From Pseudomonas linyingensis (GTDB taxonomy: Bacteria > Pseudomonadota > Gammaproteobacteria > Pseudomonadales > Pseudomonadaceae): DNA of 64,000 nucleotides. Where the stretch lies: positions 1-64,000 of the forward strand of contig NZ_FNZE01000014.1 in assembly GCF_900109175.1 (NCBI RefSeq), in the 5' to 3' direction. The notes below the pieces were generated by a model. That model searched no databases. It saw only the letters and a program-made list of their open reading frames with translations, and was not told where the DNA came from. Shown one piece after another: positions 10,046 through 18,935 of this stretch. The translations under genes were made by a program, and so were the position numbers. Each line of letters begins with the position of its first letter. Positions within the stretch are counted from its first letter, which is position 1.

Positions 10046-12007
10046 TCAGCGCACCACGTGCAGGAAGTGCATGTGCTGCTCGTACTGGTCGAGGATGTCG
10101 TCGATCACCTCGTCGCGTGACCAGCCCATCACGTCGTAGTCCTGGCCGCCCTCGAGCAGGTGCACCTCGGCGCGGAAGTACTTGCGTTCCTCGTCGCCCT
10201 CGAGCATGACGAAGCTCGGTTGCACGTAGGCGCGCGGGTGCACCTCGTAGACGAAGTCGACTTCCGTGCCGTGGCGCACCTCGAGGCGCACGCGGTGGTC
10301 GTCGCCGCTCTGCACCTCGACGTTCAGGCCCTGCTTGCGCAGCTCCTCGGCCACCGCCAGGCAACCCGGTTGCACCACCTCGTCGAGGAAGCGGTTGACG
10401 TGGGCGCGGCGCGGGAACATCACCATGTTGCGCAGGCGCCGCTGCCAACCGCCGGGGCTGCGCGCCTGGCGCGTATGCCCTGAGGTCTGGTGGCGCAGCA
10501 CGCGCTTGGTGGCGTCCAGGTGCAGGGCCTTGAGCAGTCCCCACATCGAGGCCAGCAGGATCACCGAGAACGGCAGCGCGCTGGCGATGGTGGCGGTCTG
10601 CAGGGCGCTGAGGCCGTCGGCCAGCAGCAGGGCGATGGCCACCACGCCGATCGAGCTGGCCCAGAAGATCCGTTGCCACAGCGGGGTGTGGTTGCTGCCG
10701 CCGGAGGCGAGCATGTCGACCACCAGCGAGCCGGAGTCTGCCGAGGTGACGAAGAACACCACCACCATCAGCACCGCCAGCAGCGACAGCACCGAGGAGA
10801 AGGGGAACTGCTCGAGGAAGGCGAACAGCGCCAGCGAGCTGTCCTGGCCAACCGTGTCGGCCAGGCTGGTCAGGCCCTGCTGCATGATCATGTGGATGGC
10901 GCCGTTGCCGAACACGGTCATCCACAGCAGGGTGAAGCCGGCGGGGACGAACAGCACGCCGCAGACGAACTGGCGGATGGTCCGCCCGCGCGACACGCGG
11001 GCGATGAACATGCCGACGAACGGGGACCAGGACATCCACCAGCCCCAGTACAGCAGGGTCCAGCCACCGAGCCAGTCGGTCGGCTCGTAGGCGTACAGGT
11101 TGAAGGTCTTGCTGACGATCTCCGACAGGTAGCTGCCGGTGTTCTGCACGAAGGTCTGCAGCAGGTACACGGTGGGGCCGAGCACCAGCACCAGCAGGAG
11201 GAGAATGGCGGCCAGCGCCAGGTTCAGCTCGGACAGGCGGCGGATGCCCTTGTCCAGGCCGGTGACCACCGACAGGGTGGCCAGCGTGGTGACCGCGACG
11301 ATCAGGCCGATCTGCACCCAGGTGCCGACCGGCAGGTCGAACAGATGGTTGAGGCCGCTGTTGATCTGCAGCACGCCATAGCCCAGCGAGGTGGCCACGC
11401 CGAACACGGTGCCGAGGATGGCGAAGATGTCCACCGCGTGGCCGATCGGACCGTGGATGCGCTCGCCGATCAGCGGGTAGAGCGCCGAGCGCAGGGTCAG
11501 CGGCAGGCCGTGGCGGTAGCAGAAGAAGGCGAGGATCAGCGCGACCATGGCGTAGATCGCCCAGGCGTGCAGGCCCCAGTGGAAGAAGGTCAGCTTCATC
11601 GCCTCGCGCGCGGCCTGCACGGTGTTCGGCTCGCCGATCGGCGGGGCGACGAAGTGCATCACCGGCTCGGCGACGCCGAAGAACATCAGGCCGATGCCCA
11701 TGCCGGCGGAGAACAGCATGGCGAACCAGGTGGTGTTGCTGTAGTCCGGCCGGCTGTGGTCGGGGCCGAGCTTGATGTCGCCGTAGCGGCTGACGGCGAG
11801 GAACACCACGGTGATCAGGATCAGGGCGACGGCGAGGATGTAGAACCAGCTGGCGTTGGTGATGATCCAGCTCTGCACGAAGCTGAACAGGCTCTGGGCG
11901 CTGTCCGGGAAGGCTACGGCGAAAACCACCAGGGCCAGGATGAGCAGGACCGAGGTGAAGAACACCGGCGGGTTGAGGGTGGCGCCGGGGCGCGGGGATG
12001 TTTCCAT
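10046..12007 (-). CDS. betT: BCCT-family choline transporter (BetT type)
   Basis: This 653-residue protein of the betaine/choline/carnitine transporter family has twelve predicted membrane segments between residues ~15 and 500. It shows the family TM8 hallmark rich in Trp (WTLLYWGWWMSWSPFVGMFI) followed by ARVSRGRTIRQF. A long cytoplasmic tail of ~150 residues follows, as in osmotically regulated BetT. The expected role is proton- or sodium-coupled choline (or betaine) uptake across the inner membrane for osmoprotection and catabolism. GGAGAG lies ~8 bases before the start at 12007. No bet catabolic genes are adjacent. Substrate choice within the family is not certain from sequence. Confidence 0.88.
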   Translation of the reverse strand: METSPRPGATLNPPVFFTSVLLILALVVFAVAFPDSAQSLFSFVQSWIITNASWFYILAVALILITVVFLAVSRYGDIKLGPDHSRPDYSNTTWFAMLFSAGMGIGLMFFGVAEPVMHFVAPPIGEPNTVQAAREAMKLTFFHWGLHAWAIYAMVALILAFFCYRHGLPLTLRSALYPLIGERIHGPIGHAVDIFAILGTVFGVATSLGYGVLQINSGLNHLFDLPVGTWVQIGLIVAVTTLATLSVVTGLDKGIRRLSELNLALAAILLLLVLVLGPTVYLLQTFVQNTGSYLSEIVSKTFNLYAYEPTDWLGGWTLLYWGWWMSWSPFVGMFIARVSRGRTIRQFVCGVLFVPAGFTLLWMTVFGNGAIHMIMQQGLTSLADTVGQDSSLALFAFLEQFPFSSVLSLLAVLMVVVFFVTSADSGSLVVDMLASGGSNHTPLWQRIFWASSIGVVAIALLLADGLSALQTATIASALPFSVILLASMWGLLKALHLDATKRVLRHQTSGHTRQARSPGGWQRRLRNMVMFPRRAHVNRFLDEVVQPGCLAVAEELRKQGLNVEVQSGDDHRVRLEVRHGTEVDFVYEVHPRAYVQPSFVMLEGDEERKYFRAEVHLLEGGQDYDVMGWSRDEVIDDILDQYEQHMHFLHVVR

Positions 12008-12200
12008 TGAGCAAGCTCTCCGTGTGTGCGGATGGCCGCCAAGGGCGGATAGCAGACAGACTGGACCGGCCGCCAGGCAGGCGCAAACGCGCGCGGATGC
12101 TCGCCGGCCGGAGGAGGTGACCGGTTACTCTAGCATCTTGATAGCTTTAGTTGAGACTTCAATGATTCCTCATAGCTTCGTTGTATCGATTTCCGGGCGC

Positions 12201-13697
12201 TCAACCGGATTCGCCCGGTGCGCGGTACTGCAGCGCTTCGGCCAGCTGGGCGCGCTGGATGTCGGCGATGCCGGCCAGGTCGGCGAGGGTGCGCGCCACC
12301 TTGAGCACCCGGTGCAGGGCGCGTAGCGAGAGGCGCAGGCGCTCGCCGGCGCTCTCCAGCCACAGGCGGTCGGCTTCGCCGAGCGGGCAGTGCTGGCGCA
12401 GGCCGGGCAGGTCGAGATGGGCGTTGGCGCAGCCCTGGCGCGCCTGCTGGAGCTGCTGGGCCGCCGCCACCTGCTGCGCCAGCGCGGCGCTGTCCGGCCC
12501 TTCGCTGGCGGCGTGCAGGCGGGTCGGCTCGCGGCGCACGTGCAGGTGCAGGTCGATGCGATCGAGCAGCGGCCCGGACAGCCGGCTGCGGTAGCGCTGC
12601 ACCTGCTCGGGGGTGCAGCGGCAGCGCTGCTCGGCATCGCCGAGATAGCCGCACGGGCAGGGATTCATCGCCGCCACCAGCTGGAAGCGCGCCGGAAAAC
12701 GCAGCTTGTCCTGGGCGCGGGCGATGACGATCTCGCCGCTTTCCAGCGGTTCGCGCAGTACCTCCAGGACCTTGCGATCGAACTCCGGCAGTTCGTCGAG
12801 AAACAGCACGCCGTGGTGCGCCAGGCTGATTTCGCCGGGGCGCGGCCGGCTGCCGCCGCCGACCAGTGCCGGGCCGGAGGCGCTGTGGTGTGGCTGGCGG
12901 AACGGCCGCGGCGGCCAGCCGACCAGTGGCGCGGAGCCGGCGATCGACTGGATGGCGGCGACTTCCAGTGCCTCGGTTTCGGACAGCGGCGGCAGCAGGC
13001 CGGGCAGGCGGCTGGCCAGCAGGGTCTTGCCGGTGCCCGGTGCACCACTGAGGAGCAGGTTGTGGCGGCCGGCGGCGGCCACCAGCAGGGCGCGCTTGGC
13101 GGCCAGCTGGCCTTGCACCTCGGCGATGTCCCCCGGGCTGGCGGTCGGCAGCGGCAGGTCGTGGGCCTGCCAGGGGGCGAGCGGTGTATGTCCGGCCAGA
13201 TGGGCGGCGACTTCCAACAGGTGCTCGGCGGCGTACACGGTCAGCCCGGAGACCAGGCAGGCCTCCTCGGCATTGGCCCGCGGCACCAGCAGGGCGCGCC
13301 CAGCGCCGCGGGCGGCCAGCGCCGCCGGCAGCACGCCGCGCACCGGACGCAGGGCGCCGGAGAGGGCCAGTTCGCCGAGGCATTCAAGGTTCTCGAGGCT
13401 GGCGGCCGGCAGCTGCCCGCTGGCGGCGAGCAGGCCGAGTGCGATGGCCAGGTCGAAGCGGCCGCCGTCCTTGGGCAGGTCGGCGGGGGCTAGGTTGAGG
13501 GTGATGCGCCGGCTGGGGAATTCGAAGCCGCAGCTCTGGATCGCGCTGCGCACGCGGTCCTTGCTCTCGCGCACGGCGGTTTCCGGCAGGCCGACCAGGG
13601 TCAGCGAGGGCAGGCCGTTGGCCAGGTGCGCCTCGACGCTGACGGCCGGGGCGTCGATGCCGAGCTGGGCGCGGCTGTAGACGATGGCGAGGGACAT
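12201..13697 (-). CDS. comM: YifB/ComM-family Mg-chelatase-like ATPase
   Basis: The protein has 498 residues from MSLAIVYSRAQLG, which matches family N-termini. An N-terminal Lon protease-like (ChlI) domain (~20-140) precedes an AAA+ domain with Walker A GAPGTGKT and Walker B VLFLDELPEF. The family motif NPCPCGYLGD and the Mg-chelatase C-terminal domain follow. ComM homologues form a hexameric helicase that drives branch migration during natural transformation, and many non-competent bacteria keep the gene. The longer open frame upstream of 13697 has no homology-like sequence and was trimmed. It lies 41 bases downstream of ubiK on the same strand. Confidence 0.92.
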   Translation of the reverse strand: MSLAIVYSRAQLGIDAPAVSVEAHLANGLPSLTLVGLPETAVRESKDRVRSAIQSCGFEFPSRRITLNLAPADLPKDGGRFDLAIALGLLAASGQLPAASLENLECLGELALSGALRPVRGVLPAALAARGAGRALLVPRANAEEACLVSGLTVYAAEHLLEVAAHLAGHTPLAPWQAHDLPLPTASPGDIAEVQGQLAAKRALLVAAAGRHNLLLSGAPGTGKTLLASRLPGLLPPLSETEALEVAAIQSIAGSAPLVGWPPRPFRQPHHSASGPALVGGGSRPRPGEISLAHHGVLFLDELPEFDRKVLEVLREPLESGEIVIARAQDKLRFPARFQLVAAMNPCPCGYLGDAEQRCRCTPEQVQRYRSRLSGPLLDRIDLHLHVRREPTRLHAASEGPDSAALAQQVAAAQQLQQARQGCANAHLDLPGLRQHCPLGEADRLWLESAGERLRLSLRALHRVLKVARTLADLAGIADIQRAQLAEALQYRAPGESG

Positions 13698-13738
13698 GAT
13701 CGCTCCTTGATCAAGTGTCCCGCGGAAGGTGCCGCTGC

Positions 13739-13999
13739 TTATTCGTGCGGCGTTTCCAGGCGGGCTTCCAGTTCCGCGACCCGTGCCTCGAGGGCTTCCA
13801 GGCGTGCGCGGGTGCGGGCGAGGACGGTCATCTGCGCGTCGAACTCGTCGCGGCCGACCAGGTCCAGCTTGCCGAACGCACCCTGCAGCAGGGCCTTGAA
13901 CTGGGCTTCCAGTTCGGCGCGCGGCAATGGCGAATCGCTGCCGAACAGGCGGCTGGCTTGGCTGGCGAGAAGGTCGAAAACGGCTTTGGGCGGCAGCAT
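13739..13999 (-). CDS. ubiK: Ubiquinone biosynthesis accessory factor UbiK (YqiC)
   Basis: This 86-residue protein starts MLPPKAVFDLLASQASRLFG and ends in a heptad-rich coiled coil (ARTRARLEALEARVAELEARLE). That is the layout of UbiK/YqiC, a trimeric membrane-fusogenic accessory factor that helps UbiJ deliver lipid intermediates to the O2-dependent hydroxylases of ubiquinone synthesis. Two of those hydroxylases (ubiH, ubiI) lie at the other end of this window. It is divergent from glnK, from which the 466-base nitrogen-control region separates it. Confidence 0.88.
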   Translation of the reverse strand: MLPPKAVFDLLASQASRLFGSDSPLPRAELEAQFKALLQGAFGKLDLVGRDEFDAQMTVLARTRARLEALEARVAELEARLETPHE

Positions 14000-14100
14000 G
14001 GCGGCATTCCATCAACAGAAGGCGCCAGTCTAGCAGATTGCATTGTCGGACCTGCGACGCAGGTCCTGCACGTGCTGCCGGCAGGCGTGCCCATTGCTGG

Positions 14101-14117
14101 TGCACGGGTGCGGTGCT
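14101..14117 (+). promoter_or_regulatory. Distal NtrC-like enhancer site of glnK
   Basis: TGCACG-N5-GGTGCT matches the NtrC palindrome TGCACC-N5-GGTGCA at 10 of 12 defined bases. Its centre is about 170 bases upstream of the expected sigma-54 start site and 61 bases from the proximal site, close to six helical turns. Confidence 0.5.
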
Positions 14118-14161
14118 GTGGCGGGTGGCAGCTCGGTTTTTGCGCAACTAGACTGGGCTTG

Positions 14162-14804
<643 letters not shown>

Positions 14805-14857
14805 CCCCAGCCGCTACAACCGCTACTCCACCGAACCCCACGCCCCAGGAGTAACAC

Positions 14858-16177
14858 ATGACTCTGCGCAAAATCGCAGGGCTAGGAGCCCTATTGTCTC
14901 TCGTCAGCCCGGGCCTGGCCCTGGCTGCCGAAGAAGCGACCCTGAACAGCGGCGATACCGCCTGGATGCTGACGGCCACCGCGCTGGTCCTGTTCATGAC
15001 CATCCCCGGCCTGGCGCTGTTCTACGGCGGCATGGTCCGTTCCAAGAACATCCTTTCAGTGATGATGCAGTGCTTCGCCATCACCGGCCTGATCAGCGTG
15101 CTGTGGGTCCTCTATGGCTACAGTCTGGCCTTCGACACCACCGGCATGGAGCAGGGGGTCGTCAACTTCAACTCCTTCATCGGCGGGCTGTCCAAGGCGT
15201 TTCTCAGCGGCCTGACCCCTGACAGCCTGATCGGCGCCTTCCCGGAAAGCGTGTTCATCACCTTCCAGATGACCTTCGCCATCATCACCCCGGCGCTGAT
15301 CGTCGGTGCCTTCGCCGAGCGCATGAAATTCTCCGCGATGCTGATTTTCATGGCGGTGTGGTTCACCCTGGTCTACGCACCGATCGCCCACATGGTCTGG
15401 GCCGGCAACGGCGGCCTGATGTGGGACTGGGGCGTGCTGGACTTCGCCGGTGGCACCGTGGTGCACATCAACGCCGGTATCGCCGGCCTGGTGGCGTGCA
15501 TCGTGCTGGGCAAGCGCAAGGGCTACCCGACCACCCACATGGCGCCGCACAACCTCGGCTACACCCTGATCGGTGCCGCCATGCTGTGGGTCGGCTGGTT
15601 CGGCTTCAACGCCGGCTCGGCGATCGCCGCCAACGGCACCGCCGGCATGGCCATGCTGGTCACCCAGATCGCCACCGCCGCTGCCGCGCTGGCCTGGATG
15701 CTCGCCGAGTGGCTCACCCACGGCAAGCCCAGCGCCCTGGGCATCGCCTCCGGGGTGGTCGCCGGCCTGGTCGCCATCACGCCGGCCGCCGGTACCGCCG
15801 GCCCGATGGGCGCCCTGGTGATCGGTCTGGCCTCCGGTGCGATCTGCTTCTTCTGCGCCACCAGCCTCAAACGCAAGCTCGGTTATGACGACTCCCTGGA
15901 CGCCTTCGGCGTGCACGGTGTCGGCGGCATCGTCGGCGCGATCCTCACCGGCGCCTTCGCGGCACCGGCGCTGGGCGGCTTCGGCACGGTGGAGGACATC
16001 GGCGCCCAGCTGTTCACCCAGTTCAAGGGCGTGGCGTTCACCGTGGTTTACACCGCCATCGTCACCTTCGTGATTCTCAAGGTGCTCGATCTGGTGATCG
16101 GCCTGCGCGTCAGCGAGGAAACCGAGAGCGTCGGTCTCGATCTCGCCGAGCACAACGAACGCGGTTACAACCTCTGA
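14858..16177 (+). CDS. amtB: Ammonium transporter AmtB
   Basis: The protein has 439 residues with a cleavable signal peptide (about 22 residues, ending LALA) followed by eleven membrane segments. The pore twin-histidine motifs are visible as GGTVVHINAGIAGLV and DAFGVHGVGGIVGA. The family signatures ALFYGGMVRSKN and AFAERMKFSA are also present, as is the C-terminal region (EETESVGLDLAEHNERGYNL) that contacts GlnK. It conducts NH4+/NH3 into the cell under nitrogen limitation. CAGGAG lies 8 bases before the ATG. It is second gene of the glnK operon and is followed by a hairpin and a second transporter gene. Confidence 0.97.
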   Translation: MTLRKIAGLGALLSLVSPGLALAAEEATLNSGDTAWMLTATALVLFMTIPGLALFYGGMVRSKNILSVMMQCFAITGLISVLWVLYGYSLAFDTTGMEQGVVNFNSFIGGLSKAFLSGLTPDSLIGAFPESVFITFQMTFAIITPALIVGAFAERMKFSAMLIFMAVWFTLVYAPIAHMVWAGNGGLMWDWGVLDFAGGTVVHINAGIAGLVACIVLGKRKGYPTTHMAPHNLGYTLIGAAMLWVGWFGFNAGSAIAANGTAGMAMLVTQIATAAAALAWMLAEWLTHGKPSALGIASGVVAGLVAITPAAGTAGPMGALVIGLASGAICFFCATSLKRKLGYDDSLDAFGVHGVGGIVGAILTGAFAAPALGGFGTVEDIGAQLFTQFKGVAFTVVYTAIVTFVILKVLDLVIGLRVSEETESVGLDLAEHNERGYNL

Positions 16178-16186
16178 GGCAATGTG

Positions 16187-16212
16187 GCGGGCACCCAAGG
16201 TCGGGTGCCCGC
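16187..16212 (+). repeat. Inverted repeat between the two ammonium transporter genes
   Basis: A perfect 10-bp stem GCGGGCACCC / GGGTGCCCGC with loop AAGGTC lies ten bases after the amtB stop. No T-tract follows, so it is more likely an RNA-stability or processing element, or a partial attenuator, than a full intrinsic terminator. Confidence 0.55.
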
Positions 16213-16252
16213 ACGCCGGCGCGCCAGCGCCCCCCTGCACAAGGCTTTTCAT

Positions 16253-17506
16253 ATGGATACCAATGCTCTGATCCCCCTGCAATACGCCCTGGACACCTTC
16301 TATCTGGTGATCTGCGGTGCCCTGGTGATGTGGATGGCGGCCGGTTTCGCCATGCTCGAGTCCGGTCTGGTCCGGGCCAAGAACACCACCGAGATCCTCA
16401 CCAAGAACGTCGCCCTGTACGCCGTGGCCTGCGTGATGTACCTGCTGATCGGCTACCACATCATGTACTCCAGCCCCGAGGGCGGCATCCTGCCGAGTCT
16501 GGGCTTCCTGATCGGTGACGAGCATGCGGTGGACCTGGTCGCCGCGGGCGGCGAGGATGCGCCGGCCTTCTCCAAGCGCGCCGACTTCTTCTTCCAGGTG
16601 GTGTTCGTCGCCACCGCCATGTCGATCGTCTCCGGCGCGGTGGCCGAGCGCATGAAGCTGCTGGCCTTCCTCGCCTTCGCGGTGGTGATGACCGGCTTCA
16701 TCTACCCGGTCCAGGGCTACTGGAAATGGGGTTCGGGCTTCCTCAACCAGGCCGGCTTCCTCGACTTCGCCGGTTCCGGCGTGGTGCACCTGTGCGGCGC
16801 CGCCGCGGCCTTGGCCGGTGTCCTGCTGCTCGGCGCGCGGCGCGGCAAGTACGGCCCGAACGGCCAGGTCAACGCCATTCCCGGCGCCAACCTGCCGCTG
16901 GCGACCCTGGGCGCACTGATCCTGTGGTTCGGCTGGTTCGGCTTCAACGGCGGCTCGCAGCTGGCCATCAGCAGCATCGAGAACGCCAACGCGGTGGCGG
17001 CGGCCTTCCTCAACACCAACATGGCGGCGGCCGGTGGCCTGCTGGCGGCGCTGATCGTGGCGCGCATCCTGTTCGGCAAGTTCGACCTGACCATGGCCCT
17101 CAACGGTGCCCTGGCCGGTCTGGTGGCGATCACCGCCGAACCGGTGACCCCGTCGGCGCTGTCGGCCGTGCTGATCGGCGCCGTCGGTGGCGTGCTGGCG
17201 GTGGGCGGCGTGCTGCTGCTCGACAAGCTGAAGATCGACGATCCGGTGGGTGCCATCGCGGTGCACGGTCTGTCTGGCATCTGGGGCCTGCTGGCGGTGC
17301 CGCTGACCAACGACGGCGGCAGCTTCACCGCCCAGCTGCTCGGCATCGTCTGCATCTTCGGCTGGGTGTTCTCCGCCAGCCTGATCGTCTGGGCGATCCT
17401 CAAGGCGGTGATGGGCGTGCGCGTGGATGCCGAGGACGAGTACACCGGCGTGGACATCGCCGAGTGCGGCATGGAGGCCTATCCGGAGTTCACTCGCAAG
17501 AGCTGA
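16253..17506 (+). CDS. Second ammonium transporter of the Amt family
   Basis: The protein has 417 residues from MDTNALIPLQ (ATG at 16253, AAGG eight bases upstream). Unlike AmtB it has no cleavable signal peptide. The Amt hallmarks are kept: FAMLESGLVRAKNTTEIL, and the twin histidines GSGVVHLCGAAAALAG and AIAVHGLSGIWGLL. The C-terminus (DEYTGVDIAECGMEAYPEF) is of the type that interacts with PII proteins. It is distinct from its neighbour, so this is an old paralogue rather than a recent duplication. A glnK-amtB1-amtB2 arrangement is known from P. stutzeri. An intrinsic terminator follows at 17534. Confidence 0.9.
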   Translation: MDTNALIPLQYALDTFYLVICGALVMWMAAGFAMLESGLVRAKNTTEILTKNVALYAVACVMYLLIGYHIMYSSPEGGILPSLGFLIGDEHAVDLVAAGGEDAPAFSKRADFFFQVVFVATAMSIVSGAVAERMKLLAFLAFAVVMTGFIYPVQGYWKWGSGFLNQAGFLDFAGSGVVHLCGAAAALAGVLLLGARRGKYGPNGQVNAIPGANLPLATLGALILWFGWFGFNGGSQLAISSIENANAVAAAFLNTNMAAAGGLLAALIVARILFGKFDLTMALNGALAGLVAITAEPVTPSALSAVLIGAVGGVLAVGGVLLLDKLKIDDPVGAIAVHGLSGIWGLLAVPLTNDGGSFTAQLLGIVCIFGWVFSASLIVWAILKAVMGVRVDAEDEYTGVDIAECGMEAYPEFTRKS

Positions 17507-17533
17507 CCGGCGCGCTTTTTATCGCCACAGCAC

Positions 17534-17563
17534 AAGGGCACCCTCGGGTGCCCTTTGCTTTTT
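17534..17563 (+). terminator. Intrinsic terminator of the glnK-amt operon
   Basis: The stem AAGGGCACC / GGTGCCCTT has a small loop and is followed by TTGCTTTTT. It lies 27 bases after the second transporter stop codon. Confidence 0.85.
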
Positions 17564-17732
17564 CTGGCGGCGCGCTAGAATGCGCGCGAATGGGCCGCAC
17601 AGCCGTATCCACTCATGCCGGATGGCATGGGGAGTCGCGGGGCGAGTTCGACGAATGTACACCGGCAGCGCGCGCACGTGACGTTGTTGGGCTATAAACA
17701 ATCTGCCTTTGCAGAGCAGCATGGGGTTCATC

Positions 17733-18044
17733 ATGAGCGAAGAAGATCTGGAACAGGACGAGCTGGAAGGCGCCGACGAGGCCGACGAGGAGCTGGGTGC
17801 GGCGCCGGATGACGATGGCGACAGCGACGACGAGGTGGCTGCCCCGGTAGCCAAGAAGACCAAGAAGGAAGCCGAGCCCGAGGAACTGCCCACCATCGAG
17901 GCCAAGCAGAAAGAGCGCGACGCCTTGGCGCGGGCGATGGAAGAGTTTCTCGCGCGCGGCGGCAAGGTACAGGAAGTCGAATCCAACGTGGTTGCCGATC
18001 CGCCCAAGAAGCCGGACAGCAAGTACGGCAGCCGCCCCATCTGA
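17733..18044 (+). CDS. sutA: RNA polymerase-associated transcription factor SutA
   Basis: This 103-residue protein has a long acidic, disordered N-terminus (MSEEDLEQDELEGADEADEE...). A charged helix follows (TIEAKQKERDALARAMEEFL), then the conserved tail VVADPPKKPDSKYGSRPI. This is the SutA pattern known from P. aeruginosa, a factor that binds RNA polymerase and adjusts transcription during slow growth, including rRNA promoters. I chose the ATG at 17733 because family proteins begin MSEE; an in-frame ATG eight codons upstream is possible. It stands alone between two terminators. Confidence 0.9.
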   Translation: MSEEDLEQDELEGADEADEELGAAPDDDGDSDDEVAAPVAKKTKKEAEPEELPTIEAKQKERDALARAMEEFLARGGKVQEVESNVVADPPKKPDSKYGSRPI

Positions 18045-18070
18045 TCGATCCGATCACTGGCAGGCGCAAA

Positions 18071-18105
18071 GGCGACCCCGGAGTTGATCCGGGGTCGCCT
18101 TTTTT
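18071..18105 (+). terminator. Intrinsic terminator after sutA
   Basis: A perfect 12-bp stem GGCGACCCCGGA / TCCGGGGTCGCC with loop GTTGA is followed by six T. It lies between convergent sutA and the CPBP gene. On the minus strand the tract after it is only TTT, so it is mainly the sutA terminator. Confidence 0.92.
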
Positions 18106-18119
18106 GTGTCCGCGAATCG

Positions 18120-18935
18120 TCAGTTCAGGCGCAGCGGATAGCTGAGCAGCAAAAAGTGCAGCAGGTTGACTGCCGCGTGCAGCAGCACGGCCGCGGCCAG
18201 ACGGCCAGACCGCTGCAGGACCCAGCCGTAGCCGAGCCCGGCGACGCCGGCGACCAGCGCAAAGGTCAGGCTGAAAGGCGCGTGGGCCAGGCCGAACAGG
18301 GCCGCGCTCAGGGCGATGCCGCGGCTGGCGCCGAGACGCGCGACCAGCGCGCCCTGCAGCACGCCGCGAAACAGCAGCTCTTCGGCCAGTGCCGTCACGC
18401 CGAGGTTGAGTGCCAGCCAGACGGCCAGCTCGGCCGGCCATTTCGGCTGCCAGGCCACCACGCCGAGGGCCAGGGCCAGCGCCGGCACCGCCAGCAGGGT
18501 GGCCAGGGCCCAGCGCCAGGCCGACCTCGCATGCTCCACCGGCCGGCGCGGCTGGCGCCACCACCAGGCCAGCAGGGTGACGCCGACCAGCAGCTTGTCC
18601 CAGGACAGGCGCAGCGCATATGGCGGCGCGTCCGGGCTGATCGAGCGTGGCACGCCAAGCGGCAGCGGGCTGAAGCCGGGCAGGACGTGGGCGGCGAGGG
18701 CCAGGCCGGCCAGCAGCGTGCCGCCCAGCCACAGCCCGCCGGACAGCCGCGGCCGGGCACAGAGCACCCAGGCGGCGAACAGCGCGCCGCCCAGCAGTCC
18801 GGCCGGCTGGATGCCGCCGGCGAGCAGCCCGGCCAGCAGCACCAGCGCCGGCGCCAGCAGCGGCCAGAGCAGCTGGCCGGGGCGGGTTTGTGGGTAGTCG
18901 GCAGTCACCGCGAAGGCGGGGCTGTCGTGCGGCAT
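18120..18935 (-). CDS. CPBP-family intramembrane metalloprotease
   Basis: This 271-residue polytopic membrane protein carries the three CPBP (CAAX protease / bacteriocin-processing) motifs: EELLFRG, a His in LFGLAHAPFS, and the final HAAVNLLHF. All catalytic or metal-binding residues are therefore present. The substrate is unknown; such proteins occur widely in Pseudomonas without assigned function. Its ATG shares one base with the stop codon of the HAD gene upstream (TGATG), implying translational coupling. It is the last gene of the lptM-lysA-dapF-xerC run. Confidence 0.85.
   Translation of the reverse strand: MPHDSPAFAVTADYPQTRPGQLLWPLLAPALVLLAGLLAGGIQPAGLLGGALFAAWVLCARPRLSGGLWLGGTLLAGLALAAHVLPGFSPLPLGVPRSISPDAPPYALRLSWDKLLVGVTLLAWWWRQPRRPVEHARSAWRWALATLLAVPALALALGVVAWQPKWPAELAVWLALNLGVTALAEELLFRGVLQGALVARLGASRGIALSAALFGLAHAPFSLTFALVAGVAGLGYGWVLQRSGRLAAAVLLHAAVNLLHFLLLSYPLRLN

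Noticed and set aside
9960-12086. Upstream extension of the rep frame by some 700 codons
   Set aside because: The extension runs through betT in another frame and is Arg/Pro/Gly-rich; Rep homology starts exactly at 9959.
15056-17266. 736-codon minus-strand frame over amtB and the second transporter
   Set aside because: His/Gln/Gly-rich shadow of two well-recognised membrane transporters on the plus strand.
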